A stretch of 19,629 nt of DNA from JBMTVN01 sp046047235 (GTDB lineage: Bacteria > Verrucomicrobiota > Verrucomicrobiia > Limisphaerales > JAHDYP01). Under the pieces are notes generated by a model. That model had not been told where the DNA came from. It made no database searches and worked only from the letters and a program-made list of their open reading frames with translations. The stretch is taken from positions 1 through 19,629 of the forward strand of contig JBJOII010000089.1 of assembly GCA_046047235.1 (NCBI GenBank), in the 5' to 3' direction. This document shows, piece by piece, positions 5,586 through 11,882 of this stretch (the stretch's first letter is position 1; every line of letters starts with the position of its first letter). The position numbers were made by a program, and so were the translations under genes.

Positions 5586-7079
5586 GTGAAACCCAAATCA
5601 TTCCGGCTCCGCATCGCCCTCCAGTCAGCCACCATCTCCGGCCTCGCCCTCGTCGCCTTCTGCACCATCACCTGGCTCTGGATGCACCACTCCCGCATCC
5701 AATCCCTCGACCGGGAAATCCGCGCCCTCGCCTACCGCCACCCCGGATGGATGGGCGGCCGCGCCAGCTACGAACAACTCAGTAACGCCATCGCCTTCAT
5801 CTTCGGCGACGACCGCCCCGAACAACTCCTCCTCCTCGTCGCCGATGACCAGGGCCACGTCCGCTACCAATCACCCAACTGGCCCAAAACCATCCCCATC
5901 AACCAGCTCCCCCTCAACCTAACCGACTCCCCACACAACCCCGACCCCACCCCAATCACTTCCCCCTCACCCAGACGCGGCCCCCGTTGGGCCACCCCCG
6001 AATCCACCGGCCGACGCCTCAACAGCTCCAACCCCTCCTTCACCAAAACACCCCGGTTCATCACTCTCCAATCCGATAACTCCAGCTGGCGCGCCGGCAT
6101 CCTCGGCAATGAATCCGACCGGCTCATCCTCGCCCTCAGCCTCAATGATCTCCATGCCGACCTCAATCGCATGCTCGCCGCCTTCGCCACCGGACTCCCC
6201 CTCGCCCTCCTCGGCATTGCCCTCGGCGGCTGGTGGATCGCCGGCCGTGCCCTTAAACCCCTCCACTCCATCGCCACCGTCGCAGAACGCGTCACCGCCC
6301 GCGGACTCGACCAACGCATCCCCCTCTCCGGCGAAAGCCACGAAACCACCGAACTCATCCATGTCCTCAATGGCATGATCGACCGTCTCGAGAAAAGCTT
6401 CCAACAAGCCACCCGCTTCAGCGCCGACGCCTCACACGAACTCAAGACCCCCCTCGCCATCATGCAAGGCGAACTCGAAAACGCCCTCCAGTCCTCCCTA
6501 CCCGACTCCCCCGAACAAAAAGTCTATTCCAACCTTCTCGAAGAAACCCAACGCCTCAAATCCATCACCCGCAGCCTCCTCCTCCTCGCCCGCGCCGACG
6601 CCGGCCCGCTCCCCCTCCAACTCGCCCCCACCAACCTCTCCCAAAACCTCACGGACATGATGGAGGATATCCAGGCCCTAGCTGAACCCTCCAACATCAC
6701 GGTCAACCTGCAGACAGAACCCACACTCTTCATCCCCGCCGACTGGCCCCTCCTCCGCCAAGCCATCTCTAACCTCCTCCTCAACGCCCTCCGCTATAAC
6801 CAACCCAACGGCTCCATCCAGGTCGCTCTCTCCCCCCAACCCAACAACCAAATCCTCCTCCTCATCTCGAATACCGGACCCGGAATCCCCCAAGACCAAC
6901 AACCCCTCATCTTCGAACGCTTCTACCGCGGTGACACCGCCCGAAACCGCGGCGTCGATGGACTCGGCCTCGGCCTCAGCCTCGCCCAGGAAATCATACG
7001 CGCCCACCACGGCTCCCTCACCCTCCACGAAAGCACCCCCAGCCAAACTACCTTCGCCATCTCCCTCCCCAACCAATAA
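5586..7079 (+). CDS. Sensor histidine kinase
   Basis: A 497-residue inner-membrane kinase, the partner of the response regulator 4 bp upstream. The start is GTG. TM1 is about 14-34 and TM2 about 197-219, flanking a periplasmic region of about 160 residues. A HAMP domain (ALKPLHSIATVAERV onwards) follows. HisKA carries His284 in FSADASHELKTPLAIM. The HATPase_c domain has the N-box ISNLLLNALRYNQ, the G1 box ISNTGPGIP and a GLGLGLSLAQEI box. The periplasmic part carries a Pro/Ser-rich low-complexity stretch at about 110-158, probably a linker. The overall plan matches CusS/QseC-like kinases. The ligand is unknown. Confidence 0.94.
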   Translation: MKPKSFRLRIALQSATISGLALVAFCTITWLWMHHSRIQSLDREIRALAYRHPGWMGGRASYEQLSNAIAFIFGDDRPEQLLLLVADDQGHVRYQSPNWPKTIPINQLPLNLTDSPHNPDPTPITSPSPRRGPRWATPESTGRRLNSSNPSFTKTPRFITLQSDNSSWRAGILGNESDRLILALSLNDLHADLNRMLAAFATGLPLALLGIALGGWWIAGRALKPLHSIATVAERVTARGLDQRIPLSGESHETTELIHVLNGMIDRLEKSFQQATRFSADASHELKTPLAIMQGELENALQSSLPDSPEQKVYSNLLEETQRLKSITRSLLLLARADAGPLPLQLAPTNLSQNLTDMMEDIQALAEPSNITVNLQTEPTLFIPADWPLLRQAISNLLLNALRYNQPNGSIQVALSPQPNNQILLLISNTGPGIPQDQQPLIFERFYRGDTARNRGVDGLGLGLSLAQEIIRAHHGSLTLHESTPSQTTFAISLPNQ

Positions 7080-7081
7080 CC

Positions 7082-7227
7082 CTCTCCCATATCCCATATC
7101 CCATATCCTGTCTCCCCTCTCCCTGCGGCGCGACACCGCGCGCCGCAACAGCCCTCAGCCCTTTGCGCTCAGCCCTTTGCGCTCAGCCCTTTGCGCTCAG
7201 CGCTTACCGCTTCCCGCCCGGCGCTAA
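7082..7227. repeat. Composite heptamer element with hairpin (copy 2), filling a whole convergent gap
   Basis: Units in 7-bp register: CTCTCCC, ATATCCC twice, ATATCCT, GTCTCCC, CTCTCCC (7082-7123), a hairpin (7124-7147) and spacer ACA. GCCCTCA and alternating GCCCTTT/GCGCTCA units follow, then GCGCTTA, CCGCTTC, CCGCCCG and GCGCTAA. The array begins 2 bp after the kinase stop and its last unit contains the sixA stop codon. Confidence 0.92.
7124..7147. other. Array hairpin, copy 2
   Basis: Perfect 9-bp arms TGCGGCGCG and CGCGCCGCA around loop ACACCG. It lies between two convergent genes, so a bidirectional transcription block is possible, although no T-run follows. Confidence 0.85.
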
Positions 7228-7706
7228 AACCCCAGCGTCTTCGGTGTCCCATAAAACTTCAGCTCACCCCGCACCCCGTCCGCCGAACGCACCACCGCCA
7301 AACCACACTTCGCAAACTCCAACCCCAACCCATCACTCATCCCCACCAACTCCCGCACCCGACCGCTAATCGAAGGATTGTGCCCCACCAACAAAACATG
7401 CTTCGCCATCGGCAAACTCCTCAGCCAACCCTGAAAATCTAAATCCCCCGTCTCATTCCGCATCGCATCCACCAGCTCCAAATCCTCCACACCCATGCCT
7501 CCTCCCACCCCCAACACCCGCTCCGCCGTCTGCCGCGCCCGCACCAGCGGACTCGAATATGCCGCGTCAAACTCCACCCCAATCCGCTTCAAAAACAACC
7601 CCATCTCCCGAGCCTGATGCTCCCCACGCACCGACAACGGCCGCGCCGCATCATCCCAGCCATCCAAAGCCTCCGCATGTCGCAAAAAATAAAATCGCAT
7701 CGCCAA
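7224..7706 (-). CDS. sixA: SixA-type phosphohistidine phosphatase (histidine phosphatase superfamily)
   Basis: A 160-residue cytoplasmic phosphatase of the phosphoglycerate-mutase-like fold. SixA proteins remove phosphate from histidines of signalling or phosphotransfer proteins. The catalytic RHA motif is at Arg9-His10 (FYFLRHAEA). SSPLVRARQTAE and the second catalytic histidine His108 in VGHNPSI follow. The length fits the family. GGGAGA lies 8 nt before the ATG at 7706 and sits in a heptamer-like sequence. The gene is convergent with the histidine kinase, which invites a link to phosphosignalling, though many SixA homologues stand alone. The stop codon lies in the last unit of the adjoining array. 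Confidence 0.88.
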   Translation of the reverse strand: MAMRFYFLRHAEALDGWDDAARPLSVRGEHQAREMGLFLKRIGVEFDAAYSSPLVRARQTAERVLGVGGGMGVEDLELVDAMRNETGDLDFQGWLRSLPMAKHVLLVGHNPSISGRVRELVGMSDGLGLEFAKCGLAVVRSADGVRGELKFYGTPKTLGF

Positions 7707-7849
7707 TATCTCCCGCTCTTCCTAACTCACAGAACCCAGTAACCGAACCACCTCATTCTCCCATCTTCGATATCCCATATCCCATCCTCCATATCCGACC
7801 CCCATCCACATGCCCCCCACTCTCTCCCCCCTCCAGTCTCCACTCTCCC

Positions 7850-7873
7850 TCCGGCGCGACACCGCGCGCCGCA
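7850..7873. other. Array hairpin, copy 3
   Basis: Arms TCCGGCGCG and CGCGCCGCA around loop ACACCG, with one mismatch in the second pair. CTCTCCC precedes it and TCA plus GCCCTCA follow, as in the other copies. Confidence 0.75.
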
Positions 7874-7897
7874 TCAGCCCTCAGCCCTTCCTCCTTC

Positions 7898-7919
7898 GTC
7901 CCGACCCTCCGTGCGGGAC
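7898..7919. other. Array-associated dyad GTCCCG/CGGGAC
   Basis: A 6-bp perfect stem with a 10-nt loop is followed by TATGGCGGACAGG and then GCCCTCA. It may be a degenerate relative of the array hairpins. Confidence 0.45.
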
Positions 7920-8047
7920 TATGGCGGACAGGCAGCCCTCAGCCCTCTGCGCTTACCCCTTACCGCTCTGCGCTTCCCGCTTGCCACTTGGCTCCTCTCG
8001 CGCGAAGCGCCCATTCCCTAGCTCCCAGCTACTCGCTCCCAGCTCCC

Positions 8048-8062
8048 GTGCCGCCCAGGCAC
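8048..8062. other. Array-associated dyad GTGCC/GGCAC
   Basis: A 5-bp stem with a 5-nt loop sits between AGCTCCC units and a following CCCTCC/GCCCTCA run. This is the same position the hairpins take in the other arrays. It is short and could be chance. Confidence 0.35.
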
Positions 8063-8123
8063 AACCCTCCGCCCTCAGCCCTTCCCGCTTTCCGCTCTGC
8101 GCTTACCGCTTACCGCCCTGCCC

Positions 8124-9437
8124 TCACCGCTCCTCAATCCGATACAAATGCGTCCTGGTCCGCAAAAACAACACACCACCCGACGCCGCAGGCGAAGCCA
8201 TAAAGCCCTCATCCAGTTTGTTCTCCGCCAACACCTCAAAAGTCCTCGACGCCGCAATCACGGTCGTCTTCCCCTCCTCGTTGCAGAAATACAACCGCCC
8301 TGCCGCGTAAATCGGCGAAGCCGAATGATCCCCCCCAACCCGCTCGCGCCACACTTCCTCCCCCGTCATCGCATCCAGACAACTCGCAATACCCCCGTCA
8401 TCCACCATAAACAACAAGTCATCCACCAAGGTCACCGATGGCTTCCGCGCGACGCTCCGCCGCACCTTCCAAACCAGCTCCAGCTGCTGCCCAGCCACCG
8501 GCTCAGCCGCAACATCCAACACCTCCCCCGCCAGACCCGGCCTCACCGCCAATAACGGCCCCGCCGACCAACCCGCCAAAATGTAAACCAAACCATGCCC
8601 CACCGCCGTCCGCGCACTCGCCGAATGCGCCGACCGATCCTCCACCCGCCATAACTCCCGCCCCGTCAAAGGCTCATACGCATAATGCGCCATCGCCCCA
8701 CTGCTTAATAAAACGTCCCCTGAGCCAAAATTCGCCACATGCGGCGTCGCAAACGCCTTCCGCAAATCCCCACCCTCCTTCGGCTTCCCGTCCGTACCCA
8801 AATCACGAAAATCCACAGTCCGCTCCGTCATCCACACGGTCTCACCCGTCTCCTTGTTCAACGCCGCCACATATTGCCGATCACTCCCGTCAAAGGGGTG
8901 GATCAATAAATCCCCATACAAAATCGGTGACGACCCCGCCCCCCGAAAATGATCACACACAAAATCCCGTCGCTCCCAAATCACCCGCCCATCCGCCGTA
9001 TCCAAACAGGCAATCCCCGGTGAACCAAAACTCACATACAACCGCCCCTCCTCCACTACCGGCGTCGGCGAAGCATACGAATTAAAACGATGGGCAAATT
9101 GCGGTTCCTCCACCTCAAACAGTTTCAGGTCATGCACCACCTCCCCGCTCCCCCGATCCACCCCCACCACCGACAACTCCCGACCATCCTCCGTCGCCGT
9201 CGCCAACCATACCCGATCCCCCCAAATCACCGGCGAGGCCCAACCCCGCCCATGCACCGCCACCTTCCAAGTCACGTTCTCGGTCTCACTCCACCGCAAA
9301 GGCAAAGCCTCCCCATGATGACCATCCCCACCCACACCCCGAAACTGCGGCCAGTTCGCCGTCCCCCCAGCACCAAAAACCTCAGCCACACACAACACCC
9401 ACGCCCATGCAACATGCAGAAACCTGAGTCTTCTCAT
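8124..9437 (-). CDS. Secreted PQQ-like beta-propeller protein
   Basis: A 437-residue exported protein with a signal peptide (MRRLRFLHVAWAWVLCVAEV, cleavage near VFGA). It is followed by the NWPQFRG start typical of secreted propellers in Planctomycetes and Verrucomicrobia. Blade motifs recur: ASPVIWGDRVWLAT, ASPTPVVEEGRLYVSFG, GSSPILYGDLLIHPF, ATPHVANFGSGDVLLSS, ASPIYAAGRLYFCN and ASPAASGGVLFLRT. Such proteins (Pfam PQQ_2 type) rarely bind PQQ; substrate and activity are unknown. The ATG is 14 bp after the trpG stop. The only AGGAG-like site lies 11 nt before it inside a heptamer repeat. The TGA stop is the last three bases of an in-register GCCCTCA unit, and one further unit lies inside the coding end. 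It is probably in an operon with trpG. Confidence 0.88.
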   Translation of the reverse strand: MRRLRFLHVAWAWVLCVAEVFGAGGTANWPQFRGVGGDGHHGEALPLRWSETENVTWKVAVHGRGWASPVIWGDRVWLATATEDGRELSVVGVDRGSGEVVHDLKLFEVEEPQFAHRFNSYASPTPVVEEGRLYVSFGSPGIACLDTADGRVIWERRDFVCDHFRGAGSSPILYGDLLIHPFDGSDRQYVAALNKETGETVWMTERTVDFRDLGTDGKPKEGGDLRKAFATPHVANFGSGDVLLSSGAMAHYAYEPLTGRELWRVEDRSAHSASARTAVGHGLVYILAGWSAGPLLAVRPGLAGEVLDVAAEPVAGQQLELVWKVRRSVARKPSVTLVDDLLFMVDDGGIASCLDAMTGEEVWRERVGGDHSASPIYAAGRLYFCNEEGKTTVIAASRTFEVLAENKLDEGFMASPAASGGVLFLRTRTHLYRIEER

Positions 9438-9447
9438 AGCTGCCCCA

Positions 9448-9468
9448 GCTCCTAGCTCCTAGCTCCTA
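9448..9468. repeat. Three GCTCCTA heptamers spanning the trpG stop and the next leader
   Basis: Three perfect copies of GCTCCTA (CTAGGAG on the minus strand, the coding direction here). One copy supplies the last codons and the TAG stop of trpG. The downstream copies supply AGGAG ahead of the propeller gene. Confidence 0.85.
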
Positions 9469-10027
9469 GTTTCAAAAAGTTCCCCAGCAACGCCTTCCCG
9501 TGCTCACTCAAAATGCTCTCCGGATGAAACTGCACCCCCCATACCGGTAAGGTCCTGTGCCTCACCCCCATAATCTCCCCCTCCTCCGTCCACGCCGTCA
9601 CCTCCAGACAATCCGGCAACGTCTCCCGCTTCAATACCAACGAATGATACCGCGTCCCCTGAAATGGATCCGGCAAACCCGCAAACAAATCCCGACCGTC
9701 ATGATGAATCGGCGACACCTTGCCGTGCATCATCCGGTAATTCACAACCACTTCAGCACCATAAACATGCCCAATGCATTGATGCCCCAGACACACCCCC
9801 AGCAACGGCACCTCCCCCGCAAATGCCCCGATAATCTCGTTCGATAACCCCGCCTCGCGCGGTGAACATGGCCCCGGCGATATCAATATCCGCTCCGGCC
9901 CCAAGGCCCGAATCTCCTCCACCCCAATCTGATCGTTCCGATACACCTGCAAATCCACCCCCATCTCCCCCAAGTATTGGACCAAATTGAAGGTAAACGA
10001 ATCGTAGTTGTCGATGACCAGCAGCAT
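9452..10027 (-). CDS. trpG: Anthranilate/aminodeoxychorismate synthase glutamine amidotransferase subunit
   Basis: Class I glutamine amidotransferase that supplies ammonia to TrpE or PabB for tryptophan or folate synthesis. The 191-residue length matches the family. The N-terminal IDNYDSFTFNLVQYLGE, the oxyanion motif SPGPCSP, the nucleophile Cys79 in GVCLGHQCIG, and His168 and Glu170 in VQFHPES form a complete catalytic triad. No trpE or pabB lies in the window, so whether it serves tryptophan, folate or both (often a shared subunit) is open; pabA is an equally good name. The C-terminal residues after KL come from a heptamer repeat, which also gives the stop. The propeller gene follows after 14 bp. 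Confidence 0.92.
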   Translation of the reverse strand: MLLVIDNYDSFTFNLVQYLGEMGVDLQVYRNDQIGVEEIRALGPERILISPGPCSPREAGLSNEIIGAFAGEVPLLGVCLGHQCIGHVYGAEVVVNYRMMHGKVSPIHHDGRDLFAGLPDPFQGTRYHSLVLKRETLPDCLEVTAWTEEGEIMGVRHRTLPVWGVQFHPESILSEHGKALLGNFLKLGARS

Positions 10028-10098
10028 AAAACCGCGCGGAACCTAGCCCATGCCCCCGAGGAAAGAAACAACAACCATCAAACCCAAACCGGGTAATA

Positions 10099-10231
10099 CC
10101 CCTCAGCCCTCAGCCCTCAGCCCTCAGCCCTCAGCGCTCTGCGCTCTGCGCCTTGCGCTTCCCGCTTTCCTCTCTGCGCTTGCCGCTTGCCGCTTACCCC
10201 TCCCCTCCTGTTTCCCGCCCCACGCTTCCCA
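10099..10231. repeat. Heptamer array, GCCCTCA then SCGCTTN type, about 19 units
   Basis: CCCCTCA and four GCCCTCA units are followed by GCGCTCT twice, GCGCCTT, GCGCTTC, CCGCTTT, CCTCTCT, GCGCTTG, CCGCTTG and CCGCTTA. Increasingly degenerate CCCCTCC/CCTCCTG units come last. The 7-bp register is kept throughout. The array lies in the 331-bp divergent spacer between trpG and the pilin-like gene; the rest of that spacer holds only the two short sites listed next. Confidence 0.85.
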
Positions 10232-10244
10232 CCCACCACCCCTT

Positions 10245-10262
10245 TGTGCGCGGAAACGCACA
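10245..10262. other. Dyad TGTGCG/CGCACA upstream of the pilin-like gene
   Basis: A perfect 6-bp stem with loop CGGAAA ends 1 nt before a TTGACG hexamer. It could be an operator or another array-associated hairpin. Confidence 0.4.
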
Positions 10263-10263
10263 G

Positions 10264-10292
10264 TTGACGCCCACCGTCCGCCGTCTTAACGT
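10264..10292 (+). promoter_or_regulatory. Weak sigma-70-like promoter candidate for the pilin-like gene
   Basis: TTGACG (5 of 6 to the -35 consensus), a 17-bp spacer and TAACGT (3 of 6 to the -10 consensus). It would give a leader of roughly 60 nt. A small dyad GAGAC/GTCTC lies in that leader at 10311-10323. Confidence 0.3.
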
Positions 10293-10358
10293 CGCCACTT
10301 AAGCCTTATCGAGACCCAGTCTCTCGCTAATAAGACAAACCCATTACGCCCAATCGCT

Positions 10359-11213
10359 ATGCAATCTGGAAATAACCGCCAGCAACGGTCCGGCTTCACG
10401 CTGATCGAATTGCTCGTCGTCATCGCCATCATCGCCATCCTGGCCGGCATGCTCCTGCCCGCCCTGTCCAAGGCCAAAGACAAGGCCCAGACCACCATTG
10501 ACCTCAATAACGTCAAGCAGGTGCTCCTAGCCATGGCCATGTACACCGGTGACAACGGAGACTTCATGCCGCACCCCGGCTGGGGCACCGTCCCCGCAGG
10601 CCCCAATTGCTGGGCCTACGCGACCCGCAACGATGGCACCTTCCCCAATGCACCCGGCTCCATCCCCGATGTCGCCGGCCAAAACAGCAAAACTAACCAG
10701 CTCGACTTCTTCAAGATGGGTCAGCTGGGCAACTACCTCGCCCAAGCCGATATGGCCCTCGAATGCCCCAAAGACGTCTCCCAACGCGGTGCCGGTCAAT
10801 ACCGCACCTGGTACGTCGCCCGCCAAATGAAGGTGACCTCCTACACTTGGACCGGTGCAGTCAGTGGCTACGGCGGAAATAAAGTACACCCTCAGGCCGA
10901 CTCCGGCGGCACCTACAAACAAACCGACTTCCGCGCCGAAGATTGGCTCATGTGGGAATCAGACGAAACCGTCCCCTTCAACTTCAATGATGCCGGCCAA
11001 AACCCCGTGAACAGCGCCGAGGGCGTCTCCCAGCGTCACGCCGGCGGCACCCCGAAAACCGCTACCCAAGACGTCGGCGGTGGCGCCATCGTCGGAACCT
11101 TCGGCGGCACAGCCAAATTCGTGAAATGGAAAGCCTTCACTGAGGAGCGTAATCGGGGTATCGTCCAAGGTTACGATAACCCGCTGCTCTGTGGACCCAG
11201 CTTCCGATACTAA
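10359..11213 (+). CDS. Type II secretion/type IV pilin-like protein with prepilin cleavage motif
   Basis: A 284-residue protein with a class III signal. The prepilin peptidase site is Gly12|Phe13 with Glu17 (RSG-FTLIELLVVIAIIAIL). The N-terminal helix runs to about residue 45. The large C-terminal domain has Asn/Gly/Trp-rich motifs (DNGDFMPHPGWG, CWAY, QRHAGGTPK) seen in the many pilin-like proteins of Verrucomicrobia, Lentisphaerae and Planctomycetes. These may act in a pseudopilus or at the cell surface; the specific role is unknown. There is no clear Shine-Dalgarno site. G content is higher than in most neighbouring genes. A small lipoprotein gene follows after 19 bp and a strong terminator closes the pair. 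Confidence 0.88.
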   Translation: MQSGNNRQQRSGFTLIELLVVIAIIAILAGMLLPALSKAKDKAQTTIDLNNVKQVLLAMAMYTGDNGDFMPHPGWGTVPAGPNCWAYATRNDGTFPNAPGSIPDVAGQNSKTNQLDFFKMGQLGNYLAQADMALECPKDVSQRGAGQYRTWYVARQMKVTSYTWTGAVSGYGGNKVHPQADSGGTYKQTDFRAEDWLMWESDETVPFNFNDAGQNPVNSAEGVSQRHAGGTPKTATQDVGGGAIVGTFGGTAKFVKWKAFTEERNRGIVQGYDNPLLCGPSFRY

Positions 11214-11232
11214 CCCCAACCAAAGGGTTCCT

Positions 11233-11637
11233 ATGAAAAAACTGCTGCTTGCAGCTCTTCTGGCCTGCTCCTTCGTAGGCTGCTCCAAGGAAGAAGCCCC
11301 CCCGCCTCCTCCACCTCCAGTGGATGACGCACAGGAAGACGCCTCCGCCGCCCCAGCCCCAGCCCCCGTGGCCGCGGCACCCCAACCGATGGGCGGTGGC
11401 GATATCGTCCTCCAAGACCTGAATAACATTCAGCTCGAACTTCAAAACGACAACTACGACACCGCCGTCAGTAGCCTGTCTGCTATCGGGAACATTCCCA
11501 ATATGACCCCCGAACAAGCTCGCGCCTACCGCGCCCAGCTCCAAGCCACCCAGGATTACCTCATGCAACGCATGCAGGCCGACCAAGCCGCCCGCGACGC
11601 CTACTCGCGTCTCGGACGCCAATCCATGGGTCGCTAA
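11233..11637 (+). CDS. Small lipoprotein of unknown function
   Basis: A 134-residue protein with a type II signal peptide: MKKLLLAALLACSFVGC, with lipidation expected at Cys17. A seven-proline run and an Ala/Pro-rich linker (about 22-55) follow, then a helical Gln/Ala-rich domain with NIQLELQNDNYDTAVSSLSAI and QARAYRAQLQATQDYL, which looks TPR-like or coiled coil. The ATG at 11233 is chosen over an upstream in-frame ATG because the lipobox then has the right length; AAAGGG lies 5 nt before it. It is encoded directly behind the pilin-like gene and shares its terminator. Anchoring or assembly of the pilin-like product is a guess from position only. Confidence 0.82.
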   Translation: MKKLLLAALLACSFVGCSKEEAPPPPPPPVDDAQEDASAAPAPAPVAAAPQPMGGGDIVLQDLNNIQLELQNDNYDTAVSSLSAIGNIPNMTPEQARAYRAQLQATQDYLMQRMQADQAARDAYSRLGRQSMGR

Positions 11638-11655
11638 GTTCATCCAACTCTCCTC

Positions 11656-11686
11656 AAGGCGCCGCCCACAAAGCGGCGCCTTTTTT
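11656..11686 (+). terminator. Strong intrinsic terminator of the pilin-lipoprotein unit
   Basis: A perfect 10-bp stem (arms AAGGCGCCGC and GCGGCGCCTT) with loop CCACAAA is followed by more T residues. It begins 19 bp after the lipoprotein stop. Confidence 0.95.
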
Positions 11687-11743
11687 CATTTCCCCAACCC
11701 ACCTGGAACCCTGGAACCATTAACCAACATCCCTGCTCCCTGC

Positions 11744-11818
11744 TACAATCTACAATCTCCGATATCCCATCTCCGATATCCCATCTCCCATCTCCCATAT
11801 CCCCCCTCTCCGACTCCC
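11744..11818. repeat. Heptamer array, TACAATC and TCCCATC/TCCGATA types
   Basis: Two TACAATC units are followed by TCCGATA, TCCCATC, TCCGATA, TCCCATC twice, TCCCATA, TCCCCCC and TCTCCGA. All keep the 7-bp register and run up to a perfect hairpin at 11819-11840. The array sits in the 245-bp gap before the EF-hand propeller gene. Confidence 0.85.
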
Positions 11819-11840
11819 CGCGTCCCGCTCCCGGGACGCG
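11819..11840. other. Array-associated hairpin CGCGTCCCG/CGGGACGCG
   Basis: Perfect 9-bp arms with loop CTCC, directly after a heptamer array. It is related in layout and partly in sequence (GCGTYCCG, CGGRACGC, then RATA) to the hairpin at 19455-19478. Confidence 0.7.
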
Positions 11841-11882
11841 ATAACCTTGAAACTCCACCCCGAACTCCACTAACTAAACCCC

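Larger units (their letters stand above)
7762..8133. repeat. Composite heptamer region with several hairpins (copy 3)
   Basis: This fills most of the 417-bp gap between sixA and the propeller gene; no gene is seen in it. In order it holds ATATCCC-like units (from about 7768), GTCTCCA/CTCTCCC units, a hairpin (7850-7873), spacer TCA, and GCCCTCA and GCCCTTC units. A second dyad (7898-7919) and a TATGGCGGACAGG segment come next, then SCGCTTN units and AGCTCCC-type units at about 8014-8047. A third dyad (8048-8062) precedes GCCCTCA and SCGCTTN units up to 8133. The final units enter the 3' end of the propeller gene. Confidence 0.8.

Noticed and set aside
4769..5698. Minus-strand open frame of 309 codons over the response regulator
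   Set aside because: It is a shadow of the OmpR-type regulator. Its end is translated heptamer repeat (GRSQVGDR-like), with no recognisable domain.
7559..8310. Plus-strand open frames across the sixA-propeller gap
   Set aside because: They are mostly translated heptamer repeat and overlap the ends of two solid minus-strand genes.
10050..10289. Short plus-strand open frame rich in QPSALS repeats
   Set aside because: It is a direct translation of the GCCCTCA/SCGCTTN array with no start signal and no homology expected.
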